DNA from: Finegoldia magna
GTDB taxonomy: Bacteria > Bacillota > Clostridia > Tissierellales > Peptoniphilaceae
DNA: 27,028 bases
Direction of reading: 5' to 3'
NCBI RefSeq assembly: GCF_018371055.1
Contig: NZ_JAGYZD010000002.1
Location: 1-27,028 of the forward strand
Position 1 is the first letter of the stretch. The number at the start of each line of letters is the position of its first letter. The translations under genes and the position numbers were made by a program. Below, piece by piece: positions 1-9,400 of this stretch. The notes beneath the pieces are model-generated. The model worked only from the letters and a program-made list of their open reading frames with translations, searched no databases and was not told the origin of the DNA.

Positions 1-160
1 CGCATTAGAAGAAGGCGTAGAAATGGTAATGCCAGGAGATAACGCAAAATTCATAATCGAATTAATCACTCCAATCGCAATCGAAGAAGGATTAAGATTC
101 GCCATCAGAGAAGGCGGAAGAACAGTAGGAGCAGGCGTTGTTTCTAAAATTATAGAATAA
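1..160 (+). CDS. tuf: Elongation factor Tu, C-terminal end (partial)
   Basis: The reading frame from base 2 gives 52 residues and a TAA stop, and the start lies before the window. The visible part includes the motif [11 protein letters not shown] and the tail [19 protein letters not shown], which is diagnostic for domain 3 of bacterial EF-Tu. EF-Tu is the cytoplasmic GTPase that brings aminoacyl-tRNA to the ribosome. A strong terminator follows about 20 bases after the stop, so this gene ends its transcription unit and is not joined to the secreted-protein genes downstream. Identity is very secure; nothing odd is visible in the part present. Confidence 0.98.
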   Translation, partial: ALEEGVEMVMPGDNAKFIIELITPIAIEEGLRFAIREGGRTVGAGVVSKIIE

Positions 161-181
161 TTTAATATACTAAGACTATTT

Positions 182-209
182 AGCTCTCACTTAGGTGAGG
201 GCTTTTTTT
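182..209 (+). terminator. Intrinsic terminator of tuf
   Basis: An 8-bp stem (GCTCTCAC at 183-190 with GTGAGGGC at 195-202, one T-G wobble) closes a TTAG loop, and seven T follow. Its position just after the tuf stop makes it the tuf terminator. Confidence 0.93.
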
Positions 210-565
210 GTACACTTTTTAAATAAAGATTTAGAAAAATAAATAATAAAAGGAAAAAACATTTCTTAAACTTATAAATTAAACAATGTTCTGTTTTTAG
301 AAAAACTCTGTTTATATTAAAATATAATATTTAAATTGACAAAATTAAAATAGTATGATAATTTTAAAAATAGATAGAGATATATAATATAAAAACCAAA
401 AAATGAACAAATCATCACTATATAACAATTAAAATACAATAAATGTTACTAAACAAAAGTATGAAGTGTTAAATGTTACAATCGTATTAAACCACATATT
501 TTACGATAATGCTTAATATTACATATCCTATCAATTTAAATAAAGGAGGTAAATATTAGGAAAAG
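210..565. other. AT-rich non-coding leader/intergenic region
   Basis: This stretch has no convincing gene on either strand. It holds the candidate promoter listed separately and a direct repeat of AAATGTTAC at 441-449 and 471-479, a 30-base period. If the promoter at 336-364 is used, the first secreted-protein gene has an untranslated leader of roughly 190 bases. I see no known riboswitch fold or tRNA-like element in it. Confidence 0.6.
336..364 (+). promoter_or_regulatory. Candidate sigma-A promoter for the surface-protein locus
   Basis: A perfect -35 box TTGACA lies at 336-341, and TAATTT at 359-364 follows a 17-base spacer. An overlapping GATAAT at 357-362 would give a 15-base spacer. It is the best promoter match between the tuf terminator and the first secreted-protein gene. 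The -10 assignment is uncertain because the DNA is so AT-rich. Confidence 0.5.
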
Positions 566-1948
566 ATGAAAAAAAAGTATAAGTTATTTTCAATAATTTT
601 ATTGCTATCGTTTTTATTGACTTCAATACCACAAGAATTGTTTGCAAAATCTTACGCAGATAAAGAAATAAAAATCGACAAATATGAATTATCAGATGTA
701 TCACAACTTAAGAATATTAATTATGATTATAATCTTATGATGAGTGAAGACGAAATAGCAAAAGAAAGTTCTGTTCTTAAAGGAGCAAGAATTGAAGGAA
801 ATAAGGCGTATGAAATTCCGTTAATGAAAAAAGCTCAAGACGATTTAGCCGTATTGTCGCAAGATAGATGTATTAATTTACCATCTGCTATTAACAATTA
901 CAATCCTCAACAGTTTTTTTATATCGGTTCAATAGGAGTAAGAATTCAGCTTTTGAGAAAAGTTAATAGATTCATTGATCTAATGACGACAGAATATATC
1001 TATAAAATTCAAGAAGCTCATAATTTAGCTGCACAAACAGCTTTTGAATCGGTTATGGTTGCAATCAATCCTTTCAATGGGAAAAAGGATGTATTGGCAG
1101 CCATTGATAAGTTGGACAAAAATATTGAGAAAATAATAAGTCTTAGAGATTTGACTGCTAGTGATCAGGCAACTGTTTATGTAAAAAGATTGATGTACAA
1201 AAACATCGCTGAGGCGAGAAAATCTTCTAACAAATACTTTGATAAAGGCGACTATGGTGCAAAAGGAAAAGAAGAATTTATCCAAACCATTTTTAGAACG
1301 GAAGTTAATGAAATTAACAAAGAAGTTGGGAAAAACATTACTTTTGGACAGTTAATTGAATTAGATGCAAGACTAAAATCTGCAGCTTCTTCGGCATATC
1401 TATCCAAAGAGGTTTTAGCAAATCCTAACTGGTTAAATGGGACTGTTTTGGGCGAGATTAGTAAACAAAATGTCTTAAAATCAAAGTACAGATCATCTAT
1501 TGATAAAAATGATTTTGATATGTGGCAAAATCTAGTTAAGAAAGTTGTAGATAAAAAAGTTGAAAAAAATCCAAGATACGATTCCATTTCAAACGCTATT
1601 TATGATTTATGGGATTTTAATGGAAAACTTATAGCTAAGTATCCAAATTCATTGAAAAGAGAAGAATTTGAAATAGATGGGTTATATATTCCATCATCTT
1701 ATATAGAACCATATCAAGTAGCAAGTATAAAATGGATTGTATCGCCTACTTTTGATAAAGTTCCATCTGGAATGAAATCACAAAGTTCCAATATTATTAT
1801 TGGATTTGCTGGTCAAAAAGCTCAATATGGAAGCTACAATAATTATGTAGTTGCTAGATCTTCATTACAAGACGAAGTGGTTACAACTAATATGGATGGC
1901 ACTAATTCGGATCTTATTTATCCTGATTTCACAGATCCGGAAATATAG
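566..1948 (+). CDS. Secreted protein of unknown function, paralog A
   Basis: A 460-residue protein with a clear Sec signal peptide: MKKKYK, a hydrophobic core at about residues 7-24, and likely cleavage after LFA at residue 27. The mature part is polar and probably largely helical. It has no LPXTG motif, C-terminal membrane helix or recognisable wall-binding repeat, so it is predicted to be released or held non-covalently. It is clearly related over its whole length to the next gene: both have LKGA near the start, YK(I/V)QEAH followed by AA, NPFN, LIELDARLKSA and a YGSY motif near the end. I do not recognise a known domain. ATG 566 is the first usable start because TAG sits in frame at 557-559. 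The perfect AAAGGAGGT at 542-550 is 16 bases away, unusually far, while a weaker AGGA lies at 558-561. It probably shares an mRNA with the next gene. An adhesin or host-factor-binding role is possible but only a guess. Confidence 0.85.
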   Translation: MKKKYKLFSIILLLSFLLTSIPQELFAKSYADKEIKIDKYELSDVSQLKNINYDYNLMMSEDEIAKESSVLKGARIEGNKAYEIPLMKKAQDDLAVLSQDRCINLPSAINNYNPQQFFYIGSIGVRIQLLRKVNRFIDLMTTEYIYKIQEAHNLAAQTAFESVMVAINPFNGKKDVLAAIDKLDKNIEKIISLRDLTASDQATVYVKRLMYKNIAEARKSSNKYFDKGDYGAKGKEEFIQTIFRTEVNEINKEVGKNITFGQLIELDARLKSAASSAYLSKEVLANPNWLNGTVLGEISKQNVLKSKYRSSIDKNDFDMWQNLVKKVVDKKVEKNPRYDSISNAIYDLWDFNGKLIAKYPNSLKREEFEIDGLYIPSSYIEPYQVASIKWIVSPTFDKVPSGMKSQSSNIIIGFAGQKAQYGSYNNYVVARSSLQDEVVTTNMDGTNSDLIYPDFTDPEI

Positions 1949-1975
1949 TTAATCTTAAATTTTATGGAGGATATT

Positions 1976-3355
1976 ATGAAAAAGAAAATTTTAGCGATAA
2001 TGTTAGCTATGTTGATGGTATTTAATGTAGCTGCACCAGTAATTGCAAGCGCTAATGAACAAACTGAACGTAGTTTAATTGAAGAATATCAAGAAATGAT
2101 ACCTCAACTTTCACAAAATGAAATGCTTAAGGGAGCTACTATTTTAGAAGAAAATAAAGTTAAAAATGTTCCTTTAATGAAAGCATATCAAGAAGATATC
2201 AAGACATTAGCTGAAGACAGAAGTTTTGATATTCCACCTGTAGCACAAAAATTTAATGAACAAACAATTTATGATTTAGATTCAATTGCACCAAGAATTA
2301 AACTTTTAGGTTTAACAGGAATATTTATTCATAGATGTTCTACAGAACTTCTATATAAAGTTCAAGAAGCTCACAGTAGAGCAGCTGGAGAAGTATTTGT
2401 AGCATTAGTAACAGCTTTTAACCCCTTTAATTCAGTAGAAGATATTGAAAAAGCTTGCGAAAAAATTTCAAGTGTTATGGATGAATTAAAACAATTCCCT
2501 GATTTAACTGCTGATGATTTTGCTACAATCTATTTAAAGAGAGTTTTTAATAAAAGCTTAGCTGACGCTAGAAAACTTCTTAACAACTACTACAGAGATG
2601 ATTTGACAGAAGTTGGAGTTAAAGGTAAAAGAGAATTTGTAAGAAATTCACTTTCAAAAGAAATTGCTGATATTACTAAAGCATCAAATACTCAAATCCA
2701 AGTTAAAAACTTAATAGAATTAGATGCTAGACTTAAATCAGCTTGTAGCCAAGCTTTACTTGAACGTGATATCTATGCAAGTCCTAAGTGGTTAAGTGGA
2801 ACAATAGATAAACAATTAAACGAAATCAGAAACATAAAAAATAAAGTAAACAGATATTTAACTTCTGAAGATAGAGCTAAATTCGATAAAGAATTAAGAA
2901 AAGCACAAGATGTTAGAAGAGCAAGAGACGTTTCTTATTCTAGAGCTGCTGAAGGAGTTTACATTTTAAGAGATTATGTAAATGAATTGAGAGCAAAATA
3001 CCCTGAAGAATTTGAATCAATCTTAGCACTTCGTGAAGGTGAAACTATTCATTGGTCCGAATTTAATGTACAATCTGAATTACCAGATCCCGCAAGAATA
3101 GCTAAAATTATCTGGTTAAATAATCCATCTTTTGATTTCTTACCAGATGGTTTCAAACCAAAAGATTCAGAAGAAATCATTGTTGGATACGGTCATGATA
3201 ACAACAAATTAGAATATGGATCTTATGAAACTTACAAAAATAATAGAGAAAAATTGAGAGCTTCTGAAGAAGTTATCAACCCAGATTTTGGTGATGAAAA
3301 CTCAGACTCAAATAAAACATCTAATGATGGATATTTGATATTTGATTTTAATTAG
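1976..3355 (+). CDS. Secreted protein of unknown function, paralog B
   Basis: A 459-residue secreted protein. The signal peptide is MKKKILAIML and following, with likely cleavage after ASA at residue 26. I chose ATG 1976 rather than the in-frame ATG 1964 because TGGAGG at 1965-1970 is a Shine-Dalgarno site for 1976, and because the signal peptide then starts normally with MKKK. It is a tandem duplicate of the preceding gene; motifs in common include QEAH, NPFN, LIELDARLKSA and YGSY. The mature part is charged and helix-rich, and it ends in a short acidic, Asn/Ser-rich tail with no LPXTG or membrane anchor. It starts 27 bases after the upstream stop with no terminator between, so the pair is co-transcribed. 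Function is unknown; position next to a giant secreted protease suggests a shared cell-surface or host-interaction role, which is inference. Confidence 0.85.
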   Translation: MKKKILAIMLAMLMVFNVAAPVIASANEQTERSLIEEYQEMIPQLSQNEMLKGATILEENKVKNVPLMKAYQEDIKTLAEDRSFDIPPVAQKFNEQTIYDLDSIAPRIKLLGLTGIFIHRCSTELLYKVQEAHSRAAGEVFVALVTAFNPFNSVEDIEKACEKISSVMDELKQFPDLTADDFATIYLKRVFNKSLADARKLLNNYYRDDLTEVGVKGKREFVRNSLSKEIADITKASNTQIQVKNLIELDARLKSACSQALLERDIYASPKWLSGTIDKQLNEIRNIKNKVNRYLTSEDRAKFDKELRKAQDVRRARDVSYSRAAEGVYILRDYVNELRAKYPEEFESILALREGETIHWSEFNVQSELPDPARIAKIIWLNNPSFDFLPDGFKPKDSEEIIVGYGHDNNKLEYGSYETYKNNREKLRASEEVINPDFGDENSDSNKTSNDGYLIFDFN

Positions 3356-3360
3356 TTATA

Positions 3361-3385
3361 AGGGGCAAATCTTATGATTTGCCCT
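3361..3385 (+). other. Hairpin after paralog B, no T-tract
   Basis: GGGCAAATC (3363-3371) pairs with GATTTGCCC (3376-3384) around TTAT; an outer A-T pair extends the stem. The next bases are CATTAACT, not a T-run, so it is a poor intrinsic terminator. It could stabilise the 3' end of the upstream message or reduce read-through into the protease gene. Confidence 0.6.
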
Positions 3386-3406
3386 CATTAACTAAACTTT
3401 ATGTAG

Positions 3407-3456
3407 TAAATCTTCTTACAAATCTAAAAAAATATTTTAGGGTGTAAGAAGGTTTA
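3407..3456 (+). promoter_or_regulatory. Long hairpin in the leader of the giant protease gene
   Basis: TAAATCTTCTTACA (3407-3420) pairs with TGTAAGAAGGTTTA (3443-3456) with one T-G wobble. A second helix, CTAAAA (3424-3429) with TTTTAG (3435-3440), can form inside. It ends about ten bases before the Shine-Dalgarno site AAAGGAG (3466-3472). There is no T-tract after it, so it reads more like a regulatory or stabilising leader structure than a terminator. Confidence 0.5.
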
Positions 3457-3478
3457 TTCACAAAAAAAGGAGTATTTT

Positions 3479-6400
3479 ATGAACAAAAGGTTAAAAATAT
3501 TTTCGATTATTCTTAGTGTTGCATTGGTGTTGCCTATGCAGCCATTATCAGCTAATAAACAATCAAACAATGATAATAGAACTAAAGATTTAATTGAGTT
3601 CAAACAAACAAATACAAGTGAAAAAAAAGATGATTTGAATTTGTACGAAAAAAGCATAGAAAATAACAATTTTAATGTTAATTCAAAAACATTAAAACAA
3701 GATCCATACAAAATTCATACAGATTATTCATCAATAGACAATAAGGTCGGTAAAACTATATTTCCTAGGACATTCTTTTTCAGAAGCATTAATGTTGCAG
3801 ACAATCCAAAATATGATTTAAGGGATATTGGTAAGGTTACAAGTGTAAAAGATCAAGGTCCAAATGGTTCCTGCTGGGCTTTTGCAACTTTTGGATCTGC
3901 AGAATCTATATTAATGCCAGATGAAAGAATGGATTTTTCTGAAAAACACATGAGAAATACTCACGGATTTGATTGGGGTCCAAGTGATGGCGGAACTAGA
4001 ACAGTATCTTCTGCTTATTTGGCTAGAAGATCGGGTCCTGTTCTTGAAAAAGATGACCCTTATGATATTTATGGATCAGATTCTCCAGAAAATTTACCTA
4101 TAGCAAAAGAGTTAACACAAGCTATATTTTTACCAGACAGAAGAGATTCCAACGATAATAATTTGATTAAATCCATGATAACAAAATACGGTGGAGTGTA
4201 TTCAGCGGTTATGGGTGGGGATGAATATCTTAACAAAAAAACAATGGCACATTATTATTCAGGTGCTCAAGTTCCAAATCACGCTATAACAATTGTTGGA
4301 TGGGATGATAATTACAGTAAGAAAAATTTCAAGACTACTCCACAAGGAGACGGTGCATGGATTTGCAAAAACTCTTGGGGTACTGGATGGGGAACTCAAG
4401 GTGGATATTATTATGTGTCTTACTATGATAAAAATATAGGAACACAAAATTCTCAATATATTTTAAAAGATTTGAATGAAAATGAAAAGATTTGGCAATA
4501 CGATAAGTTAGGAATGACAAGTCAAGTTGGTCTTGGAGAAGAATCGTATTATGCGAACGTGTTTGGTCCAGTAAAAGAAGATACCTATCTTTCAAGTGTC
4601 GGGTTATGGACTTCTGCTAATAATGCTGAATACGAAGTTTTCGTAAATACAAACGTAGATAAAAATGGAGGACTTTCACAAAAAAATAGCGTAAAACAAG
4701 GCAAGATGCAATTTGCTGGATATGAAAAAGTGAAGGTAGACGACACTCTTATTTCAAAAGGCTCAAAGTTTGCTGTTATTGTCAGAATGAAAACTCCTGG
4801 ATACAAATATCCAATTCCAATTGAAAGACCTATCAAGGGATTTTCTTCGAAAACAACAGCAGAAACTGGACAATCTTTTGTAAGTAAAGATGGTGAAAAA
4901 TGGACTGATTTAACCGATCAAATCAAAAACGCCAATGTTTCATTAAAAGCATTTACAATAGATGGAGAGCACATTAATGGTAACAATGAAAATGAAAATA
5001 AAATAGAAAGCATTAAATTCAAAGAAAAAGAAAAACTTCTCAAAATCGGAGAAGCTGTAACACTAGGAGTTGATTTATTACCTAAAACTGCAATAACTGA
5101 GGATTTGAAATGGGAAAGCTCTGATAAGACAGTTTGTGATATTGACAATACAGGAAAAGTTAAAGCTGTTGGATATGGAGAATGTATAATTACTGCAAAA
5201 TCAAAACATTCTTATAGAGTTTTTGATACTATGAGAATCAGAGTTGATGAATCAAACGCACAGTTTAAAGCTAATATTTCATCAGATAAGCAAAGTTACA
5301 TTCAAGGAGAACAAGTTGGTATTAATATAGCACTTAAAGACCAAAATGAAAACCAAATCGTAAATAAAGGTATTGAATGCGAAATAGTTACATCTCATGA
5401 TCAAAACTTCAAATACAATTTGAAAACAAATTTAACAGGAGAAGCTAATTTTAATGTTAAACTTGCAAATACTGCAGCTATTGGTAAGTATAAGGTAAAT
5501 GTTTATTATAAAAATAAATTAATTGGCATTAACACTTTCAATGTTGAAAGCAAAGATTTTGTGCCAACAGTTGAAAATCCACTTTTTGTTGAAAACAAAC
5601 TAGACAAAGACAAAATCAAACCAAATACTCAAGTAAAATTAGTATCAACAGTTACTAATAAATACGCAGAAATTAAAAGATATGCTAAGGTGAATGCAAC
5701 CATTACATCTCCATCTCAAAAAGAATACACTAAATCATTGTACACAGATAAACAAGGACAAGCTATATTTGATTTGGAAAAGGAAATGTTCAATGAAGAA
5801 GGCGTTTATAAAATAAAAGTTAATGCAAGTTTGAGTGGTTTTGATGATTTTACTGAAACACTAGATTTACATGTAGATAGAAATACAACCGAAATGAAAA
5901 ATTTAGATCTACAAATGAATTTGTCTAAAAAAACTTTCATGGTTAAAACAGAACCTGTAAATGTCGATTTTGTAGTAAATAATGAAAATAAACCTATTTC
6001 TGATGCGAATATTAGATTGACCATAACTGATCCAAATCAAAAATCTTATGATGTTAATTTGAAAACAGATAAAGATGGGAAATCTAACTTCTCCATGAAT
6101 TTGTCAGAAAGAAATGTAATGGGAACTTATAAAATAGAAGCCGTTGCCTACAAAGAAGGATACTACGATGTAGAAAAAAGCGATTCATTCTTTGCCAAGA
6201 AAGATGGAAAATACTTGAATATTTCTTTTGAATCTGCAAAGAAAGTTTACAAACTCAATGAATCAGCTTATATTAAAATCCAAATCAAAGATGAAAACAA
6301 CAATCCAATGAGAAATTCATCGGTTGATATTACAATCTTGGATCCGAACCAACAAGAAACTAAAATCAGAAAAGTAAGTGACTATCAAGGATATGTATTC

Positions 6401-9400
6401 ATTTACATGACACCAAAAGCTTACACTTCAAAAGGGGAATATTCTATAAAAGCTGTAGCAGATTACTACAATTACCCTTCATCATCCGCAAATTATAGGA
6501 TAAAGTTTGGAGAAGACGAAGATTATAAAGGGATTTCAGTAAATGCCAAAAATAGAAAAGAACAATATTTTGTAGATGAGGTTGCTGAAATTGATTTTAA
6601 AACAGTAGACGAATATGGAAATAGTGTCAACAATGCAGAAGTTAATATTTCTGTAAAAACTCCTGATGGTAAAGTGATAATTGATAGAACAACAACAGAT
6701 GACAAATCAATTGGTAGTTGGATATATAAATTGAAATTGGCTGCCGGTAAGTACGATGTGACATTGAAAGCTCAAAAATCCAATTACAAATCATTATCTC
6801 AAACAATCAGTTTTACCGTAGTTGAAAGGCCGAAACTTAAAAAGTTTAGCACAACAATAATGTCAGATAAGAAAATATATGAAGCGACTAAGAATGCAGT
6901 TATAAAACTAAACTTGAAGGATGAAAAAGGAAATAACTTTTCAAATGTAGATGTCAAAGTTAGAGAAATATCTCCAAATTCAAAGAAAGAATCAAACGTT
7001 AAAACGGATGAGCAAGGAAATATAGAATTAAATGTAAATACAGAAACTCAAGGAAAATATGAATTGTACTTTGATTTGTCTAAAGAAAATTACGAAAAAA
7101 CGACAAAAAGATTTGTATTTTATTCTATTACTAATCAAATTCCTAAGACAAATGATAGTTTCTTTGATGCTAAGAATGCTACCGATGTAACGAAATATTT
7201 GAAAACTCAAAAACCTTTCATATTAGATGTAAGATCCAAAGCAAGTTTTGAAAGAAGTCATATTGACAATTCATTTAACATGGATTTAAATGATACTGAT
7301 TTTGATGATTTTATGAATGCTTTGGATAAAACTACAAATCTATTTGTAATAAGTAACTTAGAATCAGAATCTAAAATCAAACAATTGAAAGATAAGGGTT
7401 TTAAATCTGTAGCTTATATTAAAGAAGGTATGCAAAAATACATCGAAGTGTCAGGATTAGAAAACAAAGATTACAACAAAAATCTTAGATTAGATATAAT
7501 TCGTGACAAATCTGTATACAATTCAAAAAATGAGATAACTTTTGATGTTAAAACTACTGACTCAAACTACAATTATATAGCAAAGTCGAATGTAAAATAC
7601 AAATTACTTGACTTAGCAGGAACTGAAATAAACAGTGGGGAACTACAAACTAATAACATCGGACAAGAAAAATTAAAAATCAAGCTTTCTGATAATATAT
7701 ATCCAGGAACTTACAAAATAATAGCAGAAGCTAACAAAGATGGATACTACAAAGATTGTTCATTTACTAAATTTGATATTTCAAACAAAGATGTAAATGA
7801 TGATTTTATCAACTACGATGATGCCAATAAATCTTCATATTTTGCTCATTTGAAAGATGATAAAGAAAGCAAAGATTTATTAAAAAATATTTACGGTAAA
7901 AATCTCTTAGGTTATTCTGTTAATGACCTGAACGATAAATCAAAACTTCTCAATGATGTCGTTGATTTAAAGAAACCAAGCATTGTGTTGTTTGATAATA
8001 ACAAAGCTAAGTTGGAAGATTTTGCAAATAAATCACACGAAACATATAATTTTGTGAGAATAACATCAGAAAATGATAAAAAGAATTTACAAGAAAAAAA
8101 TCTTAGAAGATTGATATCAACAAGTTTCATTGATACAGATAATGATATTAGAAATTCCAAATTATCATTGACTCAAGGTATTAAAATACTGGTATTAGAT
8201 GAAGAGGGTAGAGTTGTAAATTTAATAAATCAAAAAGATTTTAATAATATTAAAACTATATTAGCAAAACAAAATATCAAAATTGAAGATAAAATAGTAG
8301 ACCCTAATGTAGAATTAAAAACAAATCAAAAAGCAAACATTAATATAACATCGCCAAACACAACAGTTAAGAGAAAAGACGTTGTTCAAATTAATGTTGA
8401 ACTAAAAAATGAAGACACAAAAGAGTATTTGGCTAATAGAAATATTAAATACACTTTGCAAGATCCTTTTGGTAGAACTGTATCATACAACAGGCAAACA
8501 GATAAAAATGGTAGACATATACTAAAAATTGGTACAAATGATAAAACTACCTTGGGAAAATATAGTGTCAAAGTAGAATTGTTAGATGCTGAATACCAAA
8601 ATGCATTCAAATTTATCGAATATCAAGTTGTAAGCCAAAACACTCCTGATTTACTTCAAATGAAAGCTTTGATTAAAACTGATAAGGAAAAATACGAGCT
8701 TGGAGATAGTATTAATTTGGAATTGGTTGTATCAGATTTGAATGATTCAAAGCTAGATAAAGCACAAGGACAAGTTATACTAGAAGATTCAAATCAAAAA
8801 CAATTATTCAATAAGAGTGCAGTATCGGATAATTCTGGAAAAATTAATCTGTCCTTCATCACTAATGACAGTAACGTATTGGGACAATATACTTTAAAAA
8901 TCAAAATTTCAAGAGAAGGATTTAAAGATTACAACAAAGAAATTTCAATTCAAATAGGTGATAAGCCATCTAAACCAGATGAAAAACCAGATGAAAAACC
9001 AGACAAAAAACCAGACAAAAAACCAGACGAAAAACCAGAAAATCCTATTGATGTTGAAATAAAGGAACAAAACTTCCCGTTATCGTTTGAACAAGCTTAT
9101 GCACTTGGATTTTTCGATGCAACTGATAACTTAACAATGATCAATGTAAAATCCAAATATGGGTTCAATTACAGCAATTTTGTATTATACGATAAGAATA
9201 ACAAACCAATTAAAATACAAGATTTGATAGATAACAAAAGACCTACAATTTTCTTGATGGGAGATAGAGTCGATTCTCAATCACTTAAAATGTTTGAAAA
9301 TTCTTCGAATATAAATGACAAAGCATTTAATTTTGTCAATGTTATTACCAATGGAAATCAAAAAGACTTGGAACAAATAGGCAAAGGCAAACTATATTCG

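Noticed and set aside
1964..1975. Upstream ATG 1964 as start of paralog B
   Set aside because: It overlaps the GGAGG ribosome site, has none of its own, and would add MEDI before a normal signal peptide.
566..3355. Identification of the paralogs as the known Finegoldia adhesion factor FAF
   Set aside because: I cannot recall enough of the FAF sequence to match it, so the link would be based only on the supposed organism and secretion.
8972..9040. CRISPR-like or non-coding tandem repeat
   Set aside because: The 12-base units are in frame and encode a KPD(E/K) linker; there are no spacers.
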